A stretch of 12,594 nucleotides of DNA from Parcubacteria group bacterium GW2011_GWA2_47_7 (lineage in GTDB: Bacteria; Patescibacteriota; Minisyncoccia; Phycocordibacterales; UBA6899). Both the position numbers and the translations under genes were made by a program. The stretch spans positions 1 through 12,594 of the forward strand of contig LCOM01000018.1 in the NCBI GenBank assembly GCA_000999395.1, read 5' to 3'. The stretch's first letter is position 1; every line of letters starts with the position of its first letter. The notes beneath the pieces are model-generated. The model was not told the DNA's origin. It did no database searches and saw only the letters and a program-made list of their open reading frames with translations. This document shows positions 6,593 to 12,594 of the stretch, piece after piece.

Positions 6593-7687
6593 ATGATCAA
6601 AAAGAAAGGCAAAATCTTTGTCGGCTTGAGTGGGGGAGTTGACTCTTCTGTTTCCGCAGCCCTGCTCAAGGAACAAGGCTATGACGTCGTTGGTGTTTTT
6701 ATTAAAGTCTGGCAAGCGGATTTTTTGCCGTGCACATGGAGAGAGGAACGACGTGATGCAATGCGCGCAGCAGCGCACCTCGGTATACCTTTTTTGACAC
6801 TTGATCTGGAAAAGGAATACAAGCAGGAAGTCGTTGATTATATGATAAGGGAATATAGGGAAGGTCGAGTTCCTAACCCCGACGTCATGTGTAATAAGCA
6901 TGTGAAGTTTGGAGCATTTCTCGATTTTGCAAAAAAGAACTACGCTGACGCTATTGCGACCGGTCATTATGCTCGAGCAGAAAGAGACGACACCGATATG
7001 TATCGCTTACATAAGGGGGTGGATCAAGAAAAAGATCAATCGTATTTTTTGTGGACACTTACACAGGACCAACTTGCACATACATTATTTCCCATAGGGC
7101 ATTTTGAAAAAAGTGAAGTACGGAAACTTGCTAAGCAATTCGGACTTCCAAATGCGGAGAAGAAAGACAGTCAGGGACTCTGTTTTATGGGAGCAGTGGA
7201 TATGAAGGATTTTCTGAAACACTGTATAAAAACTTCGCCCGGTAGCGTCCTCGATGTGCACGGAAATATCATTGGCACACACGAGGGCGCAATGCTTTAC
7301 ACGATAGGACAAAGGCACGGATTTCATTCGAAGAAAAAAAGAACAAATGAATTACCGCTATTTGTCACGAGCAAAAATATAGAAAAAAACACAGTCACAG
7401 TTGGGCCCGCCACTGAAGTAAATACGCTTTCCGCAGAAACACAGTTTAATTTATGTGATACAAATTGGATTCCACCCAATAGGCAAATGGGCGAGAAGCA
7501 TTTATCGTACCAGGCGCGTATTCGCTATCGTGGTGTGCTCTATGGCGCAATAATACATGCCCGAGAGAGTACAGGTGGCATCCGTGTGACGCTCAATACA
7601 AATAATGAGTTTATCGCACCTGGACAATCAATGGTGTTCTACGACGAGGATGAGTGTGTTGGGGGAGGTATCATTGCGGAGCTATAG
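6593..7687 (+). CDS. mnmA: tRNA-specific 2-thiouridylase MnmA
   Basis: MnmA is a cytoplasmic enzyme that adenylates and thiolates U34 of tRNA-Lys, -Glu and -Gln, using sulfur relayed to its own cysteines. The 364 residues begin with a PP-loop ATP-binding motif SGGVDSS (13-19). The catalytic cysteine is C100 in NPDVMCNKHVKFG, and its partner is C197 in DSQGLCFMG; both are present. ATGHYAR (122-128), the tRNA-contact segment DQSYFLW (148-154), TIGQRHG (237-243) and the C-terminal beta-barrel ending APGQSMVFYDEDECVGGGII are typical. The ATG at 6593 is chosen over upstream TTG/GTG codons because the promoter overlaps them and because homologues begin just before this lysine-rich strand. There is no Shine-Dalgarno sequence. 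An FKBP gene follows 22 bases after the stop. Confidence 0.95.
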   Translation: MIKKKGKIFVGLSGGVDSSVSAALLKEQGYDVVGVFIKVWQADFLPCTWREERRDAMRAAAHLGIPFLTLDLEKEYKQEVVDYMIREYREGRVPNPDVMCNKHVKFGAFLDFAKKNYADAIATGHYARAERDDTDMYRLHKGVDQEKDQSYFLWTLTQDQLAHTLFPIGHFEKSEVRKLAKQFGLPNAEKKDSQGLCFMGAVDMKDFLKHCIKTSPGSVLDVHGNIIGTHEGAMLYTIGQRHGFHSKKKRTNELPLFVTSKNIEKNTVTVGPATEVNTLSAETQFNLCDTNWIPPNRQMGEKHLSYQARIRYRGVLYGAIIHARESTGGIRVTLNTNNEFIAPGQSMVFYDEDECVGGGIIAEL

Positions 7688-7703
7688 CACTCTAGGGTAT
7701 TAT
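7674..7703 (+). promoter_or_regulatory. Candidate promoter of the FKBP gene
   Basis: TATTAT (7698-7703) matches five of six -10 bases. A poor -35-like TTGCGG (7674-7679) lies 18 bases upstream, inside the end of mnmA. The ATG at 7710 follows six bases after the -10, again implying little or no leader. Read-through from mnmA is equally possible. Confidence 0.35.
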
Positions 7704-7709
7704 TTGCTT

Positions 7710-8201
7710 ATGAATAAGAAATCGCTCATAGTAATTGCCGTATTAGGAATATCGCTATTCACCTATCTGCTTTATACAGAATCGCGTGCTATAAAGACTG
7801 AATCCCAAGAGATGAAAGACGAATCGGAATTAACCACATTAACAACTTCACAAGAAAACGCCATGGATAAAAATACAGAGGGATTAGGAATTGAGATACT
7901 CATGGAAGGGACGGGGCCAAAGGTACAGAGTGGGCAGACTGCTGTCGTTGACTATACGGGCACACTACTTGATGGGACAATGTTTGACTCGAGTATTCCG
8001 CGCGGTCAGCCGTTTCCGGTTCACCTTGGTAAGGGAGAGGTCATTCGTGGATGGGATATCGGCCTCGTCGGAATGACTGTGGGTGAAACACGAAGACTGA
8101 CAATCGCACCGGAGCTTGCATATGGCGCTGCCGGTTTTCCGGGAGTCATTCCACCAAACGCGACGCTTATTTTTGAGGTAACACTGAAGTCAATCCAATA
8201 A
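7710..8201 (+). CDS. Membrane-anchored FKBP-type peptidyl-prolyl cis-trans isomerase
   Basis: This protein catalyses proline isomerisation, probably outside the cytoplasmic membrane. The 163 residues begin with a lysine-led hydrophobic segment (~5-22) that acts as a signal anchor or signal peptide. No lipobox cysteine is present, so it is not a lipoprotein. A charged, low-complexity linker follows (~23-57). The FKBP domain fills ~58-163 with all hallmark motifs: VDYTGTLLDGTMFDSS, PFPVHLGKGEVIRGWD, GMTVGETRRLTIAPELAYG and the C-terminal IPPNATLIFEVTL. The frame is open back to 7605, but that extension lies within mnmA and lacks signal-sequence character, so the ATG at 7710 is chosen. A second secreted protein follows six bases after the stop, suggesting joint expression and possibly a role in folding exported proteins. 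Confidence 0.92.
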   Translation: MNKKSLIVIAVLGISLFTYLLYTESRAIKTESQEMKDESELTTLTTSQENAMDKNTEGLGIEILMEGTGPKVQSGQTAVVDYTGTLLDGTMFDSSIPRGQPFPVHLGKGEVIRGWDIGLVGMTVGETRRLTIAPELAYGAAGFPGVIPPNATLIFEVTLKSIQ

Positions 8202-8207
8202 GTTTTT

Positions 8208-8654
8208 ATGTATAAATGGATTTTTCTCATTGTTTTAATCATATCCGGAGGTATTTTGTGGTTGCTCTATACCAATATTGATAAACTCGAGAAGACTCCA
8301 GGAGAGGTACCTGTCTCATCAGCTAATATTGTGCGCATCACTCATTCCTTTAAGGATGAAGTGCACCGTTTTACTGGTGAAATCAAGCTTCCACATTCAT
8401 GTTATGCCATCAAAACTGAGATTGTTCCTGATTCCACAAAAGAAAATGCTCTTGTTATTTCAATTACGAGCACGGATCGCATGCTTGCTCAATCAATTTG
8501 TATGAATTTGCCAACGCGATACCCGTTTGAGGTCATCACAGAGGCACCGGAAGACGTGAACTATGAGCTACGCGTCGATGGTAAAATATTGTCGATTCGC
8601 GTAACAGAAGTCGATTGGGCGAGCGCAGAAGGCACGTTGTTACAATCCTTATAA
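8208..8654 (+). CDS. Small secreted or membrane-anchored protein with a cysteine pair (unknown function)
   Basis: This 148-residue protein belongs to no family I can name. Residues ~4-21 form a hydrophobic N-terminal segment with one lysine before it, so the remainder is probably outside the membrane. The outer domain looks beta-rich (RFTGEIKLPHSCYAIKTEI, NALVISITST, FEVITEAPEDVNYELRVDGKILSIRVTEVDW). Two cysteines, C65 after LPHS and C98 in QSICMN, are the only ones and could form a disulfide. It sits six bases after the FKBP gene and one base before the next gene, so the three are almost certainly co-transcribed. An extracytoplasmic partner or substrate of the FKBP is an attractive guess, unsupported by sequence. 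There is no Shine-Dalgarno sequence. Confidence 0.75.
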   Translation: MYKWIFLIVLIISGGILWLLYTNIDKLEKTPGEVPVSSANIVRITHSFKDEVHRFTGEIKLPHSCYAIKTEIVPDSTKENALVISITSTDRMLAQSICMNLPTRYPFEVITEAPEDVNYELRVDGKILSIRVTEVDWASAEGTLLQSL

Positions 8655-8655
8655 T

Positions 8656-9504
8656 ATGGAATCTCGAGTCGCATCTATTTCAATACAAAAAATGACGGGA
8701 GAGCGAGAGCCGTGGGATAAAACAAAGCTCATCAGATCTCTTCGTGCCGCAAAGGCTCCGAATGAGCTCATTCAAAGGATTGTTACACACATAGAAAAAG
8801 ATCTATACGACGGGATGAGTACCTCAGATATCTATGCACATGCATTTAACCTGCTGAAGCGTGAGCACAGACCCATAGCAGCCGAATATAGTCTAAAAAA
8901 AGCAATGCTTCAACTTGGCCCGTCAGGGTTTCCCTTCGAGAGATTTGTCGCACATATTCTCACTGCTCAAGGATACAACACAAAAGTGGGTGTCATGGTG
9001 CGCGGACAATGCGTGACACACGAAGTTGATGTGGTCGCGGAAAAAAATGATGAGCGAATGCTGGTGGAAGCAAAATTTCACAATTCCGCCGCAATTCGAT
9101 CAGATGTAAAAGTTGCGCTCTATGTTCATGCTCGCTTTCAGGATATCGAAAAAAGATTCGAAAATGAAGATGGGGAAGGACGATATACACATGCTTGGCT
9201 TATCACCAATACAGAATTCACTTCACAGGCAATTCAATATGGGCGTTGTGCGGGACTCGCGCTTACTGGGTGGAATTATCCGAAAGGAAACACACTGCAA
9301 GACCTTATTCAAGCAACCAAAATGCACCCATTAACATGCCTTACAACACTAACAGACAAACATAAACTCCAATTACTGCAGAATGGCACCGTTCTCTGTA
9401 GGGAGGTTATCAATAACCCTCTCCAGCTTCAACGTATCGGTATATCAAAAGCACGCATATCTTCTATCTTGGACGAGGGTAGAGCATTATGTGAAATTGA
9501 GTAA
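8656..9504 (+). CDS. ATP-cone domain fused to Mrr-type restriction endonuclease-like domain
   Basis: This 282-residue protein is predicted to be cytoplasmic. Residues ~5-90 are an ATP-cone (VASISIQKMTGEREPWDKTK, YDGMSTSDIYAHAFNLLKRE), the nucleotide-sensing module of ribonucleotide reductases and NrdR. Residues ~92-205 resemble a PD-(D/E)xK nuclease of the Mrr class: E95 in FPFERF, D125 in HEVDVVAEK and E138-x-K140 in MLVEAKFH form the catalytic set. The segment HAWLITNTEFTSQAI..GRCAGLALTGWNYP is characteristic of this architecture. The tail (~236-282) has a helix-hairpin-helix look (QLQRIGISKARISSIL). The catalytic residues appear intact. No methyltransferase neighbour is present, so a classical restriction-modification role is unlikely. 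Nucleotide-regulated cleavage or processing of nucleic acid is an inference. It starts one base after the previous stop codon. Confidence 0.85.
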   Translation: MESRVASISIQKMTGEREPWDKTKLIRSLRAAKAPNELIQRIVTHIEKDLYDGMSTSDIYAHAFNLLKREHRPIAAEYSLKKAMLQLGPSGFPFERFVAHILTAQGYNTKVGVMVRGQCVTHEVDVVAEKNDERMLVEAKFHNSAAIRSDVKVALYVHARFQDIEKRFENEDGEGRYTHAWLITNTEFTSQAIQYGRCAGLALTGWNYPKGNTLQDLIQATKMHPLTCLTTLTDKHKLQLLQNGTVLCREVINNPLQLQRIGISKARISSILDEGRALCEIE

Positions 9505-9565
9505 ATTCCTGGTTTCAATAACGCACTATGATTTCCAAGCATTATTTTGGGTGCATTTTTGGTCA

Positions 9566-9593
9566 TTGTATTCATAATTCGTTAGCGTATAAT
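9566..9593 (+). promoter_or_regulatory. Promoter of mgtC with consensus -10
   Basis: A perfect TATAAT (9588-9593) follows a weak -35-like TTGTAT (9566-9571) at 16 bases. The ATG at 9601 lies seven bases after the -10, so the mRNA is predicted to be leaderless. The in-frame ATG at 9595 would fall upstream of the transcription start. Confidence 0.6.
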
Positions 9594-9600
9594 AATGACT

Positions 9601-10125
9601 ATGGAATTATTTGCTGTGTCGGAGTGGGATATCATGATTCGCTTGACCATTGCAGTTGCGCTCGGACTTGCGGTTGGAGCCGAGCGCTCACGCGTCGGAA
9701 AACGTGCTGGAATGCGTACCTATGCACTAGTTTCGCTCGGAGCAGCGCTCTTTATTGTGATTGCGGGCATTGTTTCATTTGAGTATGCAAATACGTTCAT
9801 CTTTGATCCGCTACGCGTTGCCTCTCAGATCGTCGTCGGCATCGGCTTTCTCGGTGCGGGAATGATCTTCGTGAATAAGGATATCGTCAACGGACTTACA
9901 ACAGCAGCAGGAATCTGGGTGACCGCCGCCGTGGGTGTCGCATGTGGTTATGGACTGTATGTCATTGCAACCTATGTCACTTTTTTGACTCTCGTTATCT
10001 TTGAAGTACTCTGGTACGTTGAGGCAAAATTTATTCGCACTGCACGAACCGAAATCGAAGAAGATTTTATTCAGAGTGCAATGGGTAAAACCAATCGTCC
10101 AATATGTGGTGGAGGAGTTGGTTGA
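9601..10125 (+). CDS. MgtC/SapB family inner-membrane protein with aberrant C-terminal tail
   Basis: MgtC-family membrane proteins are linked to magnesium-limited growth and modulation of ATP synthase. The 174 residues contain about four or five hydrophobic segments. Hallmark motifs are GAERSRVGKRAGMRTYALVSLGAALF (within 26-51), DPLRVASQIVVGIGFLGAGMIF (69-90) and GLTTAAGIWVTAAVGVACGYG (98-118). The conserved domain ends around residue 145, with the helix VLWYVEAKFI. The last ~14 residues (from MGK at 10081) are read out of frame through what is plainly the galU-like gene, so the native C-terminus has been lost. The conserved domain itself is intact and may be functional. The ATG at 9601 is chosen over 9595 because of the promoter position. 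A CNNM protein, also linked to magnesium, lies downstream. Confidence 0.88.
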   Translation: MELFAVSEWDIMIRLTIAVALGLAVGAERSRVGKRAGMRTYALVSLGAALFIVIAGIVSFEYANTFIFDPLRVASQIVVGIGFLGAGMIFVNKDIVNGLTTAAGIWVTAAVGVACGYGLYVIATYVTFLTLVIFEVLWYVEAKFIRTARTEIEEDFIQSAMGKTNRPICGGGVG

Positions 10126-10849
10126 TTCTGGAATTGAAGATATTATTCTCGTCACAAAGTGGGACAAAAAAACGCTTGAAGACCACTTTGATCAATCTGC
10201 GGAGCTTGAGCATTCGCTAGAGGAATCAAAAAAATTAAAATTGCTGCATGATATCAAAAAGATATCTTCAATGGCGAATTTTATTTATGTACGACAAAAA
10301 GGGCCGTATGGAAACGGGACTCCTGTGCTCTCCGCAGCGAGCATAGTCAAGGACGAACCATTCGTTTTTGCATGGGGGGATGATCTTGTACACTCAAAAA
10401 CTCCCTTCACAAAGAAACTCATAGAAAATTATTACCGTAACAATGCCCCCGTCATCGGCGTTCAACAAGTTCCTCGTGACGACGTCAGTAAATACGGCAT
10501 CGTCAAACTCAAGCACGGCACGCGCCAAATGGAACACGTAGTCGAAAAACCAACCATTGAAAACGCGCCGTCGAACCTTGCTCAATTTGGGCGCATGATA
10601 CTCACTCCGGAAATTGTAGAAATTTTACAAAAGACAAAATTAGGGAAAGGTGGCGAGCTGTGGGTCACTGATGCTATAAGTGAATACGTTAGGGGTGGTG
10701 GAGTATTTATGGTTGAAGAGGTTGAGGATGGAAAATGGCTCACTACAGGAGATCCTCTTAACTACCTCAAGGCGATGGTCGATTATGCTCTTGTGCGTGA
10801 TGATATTGGTGCCGATTTCAGGAAACACCTGAAGGGATTGGCACTCTAA
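10081..10849 (+). pseudogene. galU: UTP--glucose-1-phosphate uridylyltransferase-like gene lacking its 5' end
   Basis: The translation from 10091 (PIVQYVVEELVDSGIEDIIL) to the stop at 10849 is a good GalU-type nucleotidyltransferase: DHFDQSAELEHSLE, YVRQKGPYGNGTPVL, FAWGDDLV, SKYGIV, VVEKPTIENAPSNLAQFGRMILTPEI, GGELWVTDAI and TTGDPLNYLKA are all present. The first ~36-40 residues of the family, which carry the nucleotide-binding loop GxGTRxLPxTK and the KEMLP segment, are missing. Upstream sequence is mgtC instead. The frame of the homologous part is offset by one base from mgtC within the run AAAA (10087-10090). The frame stays open back to a TTG at 10001, but that stretch is an out-of-frame reading of mgtC. 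The gene is probably inactive, or the join is a sequencing or assembly error. A CNNM gene follows eight bases after the stop. The downstream two-thirds shows no other damage, so any loss is recent or artefactual. Confidence 0.85.
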
Positions 10850-10857
10850 TATCTTTT

Positions 10858-11865
10858 ATGCTGGATATTCTCACTTTTACTATACTTGTTTTACTATCTG
10901 CATTATTTGCAGCCTCGGAAACAGCGCTCTTTTCATTGCGCGAAAGCCAAGTACGTCTCATGGCAAAAAGGGGGGAATGGAATGCAGGACTCATTCTGAG
11001 ACTCAAGAATGATCCCCAACGCCTACTTACGACGCTTTTGCTCGGCAATACCGTCGTTAATATTGCAATTGGTTCTCTCGCCGCTATTCGCGCCATTCAA
11101 TATGCTGACTCTGTTAGCGTTGGGCTGGCGACGGGTATCGCAACTGTCACCGTACTGCTTTTTGGTGAAATATTTCCAAAATCTTACGCGATTATCCACA
11201 AACGTCCCGTCGCACAAGTCGTCGCATACCCAATATTTGTTTTCTATTTTATTTTTTATCCGATTACGAGCATATTCGTCTTAATTGAAAAATTTGTTCG
11301 GAGAGCCACAAATGCACCGCCGAAAAGTGTAGTTACTGAAGATGAAATTCGCATAATGTCTGATATCGGATTAGAGCACGGCCAAATTGATCGCCATGAA
11401 CGACAGATGATTGAAAATGTATTTAATTTCGATGATACTCCTGTTGGGAATATTATGACTCCCAAGAAGAGCATCGATGCACTTGCGGGGAATGTGCCCG
11501 TCAACCAGATCGCCCACTATGTTTCTCAGGCAGGTTTTTCGCGATTTCCTATCTACGAGGGAAGCCAAAGCAACTACATTGGTTATGTGCACACAAACGA
11601 TGTTATGCGCGTACTAAACTCCGATGAACGAGAAGAAGGCCTGTCGCAGTTTGCGACAGAGCTTCATCGAGTTGACGAAAAAACTCCCATATTAAGCGTT
11701 TTTCGCCAGATGACCAGAAGTCGTTCCCATCTCTATCTTGTACACAAGGGTAGCGACACCCAAAATATTGTTGGTCTCGTATCGATGGAGGATATTCTCG
11801 AAGAACTTGTCGGAGAAATTGAAGATGAGGGTGATCGTCGCGAACTTCTCGGAGAGAGGGGCTAA
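10858..11865 (+). CDS. CNNM domain / CBS-pair membrane protein (HlyC/CorC-related)
   Basis: CNNM-family proteins are linked to Mg2+ efflux or sensing at the cytoplasmic membrane. The 335 residues comprise a DUF21/CNNM transmembrane domain (~1-145) and two CBS domains. The membrane domain has the signature SALFAASETALFSLRES (14-30), LLLGNTVVNIAIG (60-72) and TVLLFGEIFPKSYA (98-111). A helical connector EDEIRIMSDIGLEHGQI..HERQMIENVFNFDDTPVGNIMTP (~161-202) leads into CBS1 (~199-252), and CBS2 (~265-320) ends in EELVGEIEDEGD. The C-terminal CorC_HlyC domain found in many relatives (~80 more residues) is absent, with the stop soon after CBS2. This shorter form is known in the family and the end looks natural. 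The gene is likely co-transcribed with mgtC and galU. Confidence 0.92.
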   Translation: MLDILTFTILVLLSALFAASETALFSLRESQVRLMAKRGEWNAGLILRLKNDPQRLLTTLLLGNTVVNIAIGSLAAIRAIQYADSVSVGLATGIATVTVLLFGEIFPKSYAIIHKRPVAQVVAYPIFVFYFIFYPITSIFVLIEKFVRRATNAPPKSVVTEDEIRIMSDIGLEHGQIDRHERQMIENVFNFDDTPVGNIMTPKKSIDALAGNVPVNQIAHYVSQAGFSRFPIYEGSQSNYIGYVHTNDVMRVLNSDEREEGLSQFATELHRVDEKTPILSVFRQMTRSRSHLYLVHKGSDTQNIVGLVSMEDILEELVGEIEDEGDRRELLGERG

Positions 11866-11928
11866 CCACATATCACACCGGCCCAATCGCTCGCACTTTA
11901 AAATACATTTAAGTATACTGAGCAAGCC
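11866..11928 (+). promoter_or_regulatory. Intergenic gap with promoter for the PLD-like gene
   Basis: TATACT at 11914-11919 matches five of six -10 bases and lies nine bases before the ATG at 11929. No convincing -35 is present. No terminator hairpin follows the CNNM gene, so partial read-through is possible. Confidence 0.4.
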
Positions 11929-12594
11929 ATGAAACATATCCTTTGGGGTTTCTTTAAGATATTTCTTGCCATAATTGTATTTACTGGCGCCTACAACTGG
12001 AATCAAACTGTCTCAACCAGCCTTCTGCCATCGTCGTCGGAATATGCCGTACCTGATGAAAGCGTGCGTTTTTATGCAGATTATACATATCTCGATGAAA
12101 ATGGAATCCGGCAAACCGAGCAGCATATCTGGGATAGGGTTTTTGCGCTTATCGACGGTGCATCACATTATATGCTTTTTGACTTCTTTTTATTTAATGA
12201 CTTTCAATCAAATACACTGGAAACGACAAGGTCTCTGTCGGATGAACTAACCGATCACATCGTCACCTCGCGTACGCTTTCAAAACATATGGCAACTATG
12301 TTTATTACCGACCCCATCAACACCGTCTACGGAGGCGTCGTTTCATCGCAACAAGTGGCACTAAGAAAGTCCGGTGTCATTATCATGGAAACCAACCTCA
12401 GCGCCTTACGCGACTCAAATACTCTTTGGTCATCAGTATGGATACCATATTTTTCTTGGACGGGAAATTCAGCGACTGGAGGCATTTTTCCGCACCCATT
12501 TCAGGCCAACGGAGATAAGGTTGCACTTCGATCGTGGGCGGAGTTGCTCAATTTTAAGGCCAATCACCGAAAGCTTTTGGTCGTAGACGAATCA
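11929..12594 (+). CDS. Membrane-anchored phospholipase D superfamily protein (3' end outside window)
   Basis: The frame is open for 222 codons from the ATG at 11929 and runs off the end. Residues ~4-22 (ILWGFFKIFLAIIVFTGAY) are a signal anchor, so the rest is probably outside the cytoplasm. Residues ~210-222 read FKANHRKLLVVDES, the HxKxxxxD signature of the PLD superfamily (H-x-K then D), which includes cardiolipin synthases and PLD nucleases. Upstream elements fit a PLD fold: RVFALIDGASHYMLFDFFLFND (helix then strand), then FITDPINTVYGG, with SGVIIMETNLSALRDSN between it and the HxK motif. The second HxK motif would lie downstream of the window. The single signal anchor and the lack of the two N-terminal membrane helices of bacterial cardiolipin synthase make the substrate uncertain. 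It has its own promoter-like -10. Confidence 0.82.
   Translation, partial: MKHILWGFFKIFLAIIVFTGAYNWNQTVSTSLLPSSSEYAVPDESVRFYADYTYLDENGIRQTEQHIWDRVFALIDGASHYMLFDFFLFNDFQSNTLETTRSLSDELTDHIVTSRTLSKHMATMFITDPINTVYGGVVSSQQVALRKSGVIIMETNLSALRDSNTLWSSVWIPYFSWTGNSATGGIFPHPFQANGDKVALRSWAELLNFKANHRKLLVVDES

Noticed and set aside
7605..7709. Longer FKBP start at 7605
   Set aside because: The extension lies fully inside the end of mnmA in another frame and would bury the signal anchor. The ATG at 7710 has a suitable promoter and a proper N-terminus.
8650..8655. TATAAT directly before the ATG at 8656
   Set aside because: It is made by the stop codon of the preceding gene, and a transcript from it would start inside the coding region. 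Internal operon translation explains this gene better.
10001..10090. A TTG start at 10001 that would give the galU-like protein an N-terminus
   Set aside because: This stretch is an out-of-frame reading of the conserved mgtC coding sequence. Its translation has no nucleotidyltransferase motifs, and no promoter or ribosome site supports it.
10081..10095. Programmed +1 frameshift at AAAA producing an MgtC-GalU fusion
   Set aside because: A slip on AAA would restore the frame, but the product would still lack the catalytic loop of GalU. No stimulatory stop codon or structure is evident. Deletion plus an indel, or an artefact, is simpler.
1..12594. tRNA genes, CRISPR arrays, insertion sequences or attachment sites
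   Set aside because: No T-loop-like tRNA arms, regularly spaced repeats, transposase frames or terminal inverted repeats were found on reading both strands.

Overview
The window carries one run of plus-strand genes with moderate GC content and very short gaps. Its gene set and compactness suggest a member of the Candidate Phyla Radiation (Patescibacteria, most likely Parcubacteria-like). The points behind this are a standalone sigma-region-4/HARE-HTH protein, a membrane protein resembling the front half of CPR secretion-ATPase proteins, an ATP-cone/endonuclease protein, small secreted FKBP and hypothetical proteins, and almost no Shine-Dalgarno sequences. The assignment is an inference from gene content; no marker-gene tree was possible.

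Layout. 1-763: C-terminal third of leucyl-tRNA synthetase, followed by a weak terminator. 939-1973: sigma-4/HARE-HTH DNA-binding protein with its own candidate promoter and a structured leader, closed by a 12-bp perfect hairpin. 2044-6241: a likely operon of a TraG/HerA-associated N-terminal membrane module, mltG, murC and a DEDDh exonuclease, with gaps of -1, 12 and 5 bases. 6242-6592: the only sizeable gap; it holds a clear intrinsic terminator, weak short open frames and the mnmA promoter. 6593-9504: mnmA, a secreted FKBP-type peptidyl-prolyl isomerase, a small secreted protein with two cysteines, and an ATP-cone plus Mrr-type endonuclease protein. 9601-11865: mgtC, a 5'-truncated galU-like nucleotidyltransferase, and a CNNM/CBS membrane protein. 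11929-end: start of a membrane-anchored phospholipase D family protein that runs off the window.

Themes. MltG and MurC belong to peptidoglycan metabolism, and GalU, the FKBP and the PLD-like protein also point to the cell envelope. MgtC and CNNM are both linked to magnesium homeostasis. LeuRS and MnmA serve translation.

The most striking local feature is the mgtC-galU junction near 10081-10093. The first ~36-40 residues of the nucleotidyltransferase, including its catalytic glycine-rich loop, are absent, and the remainder is joined out of frame by one base to the end of mgtC. The second is regulatory: five transcription-unit starts carry a -10-like hexamer only 6-9 bases before the start codon, which suggests leaderless mRNAs. 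No complete new defence or mobile system was recognised.
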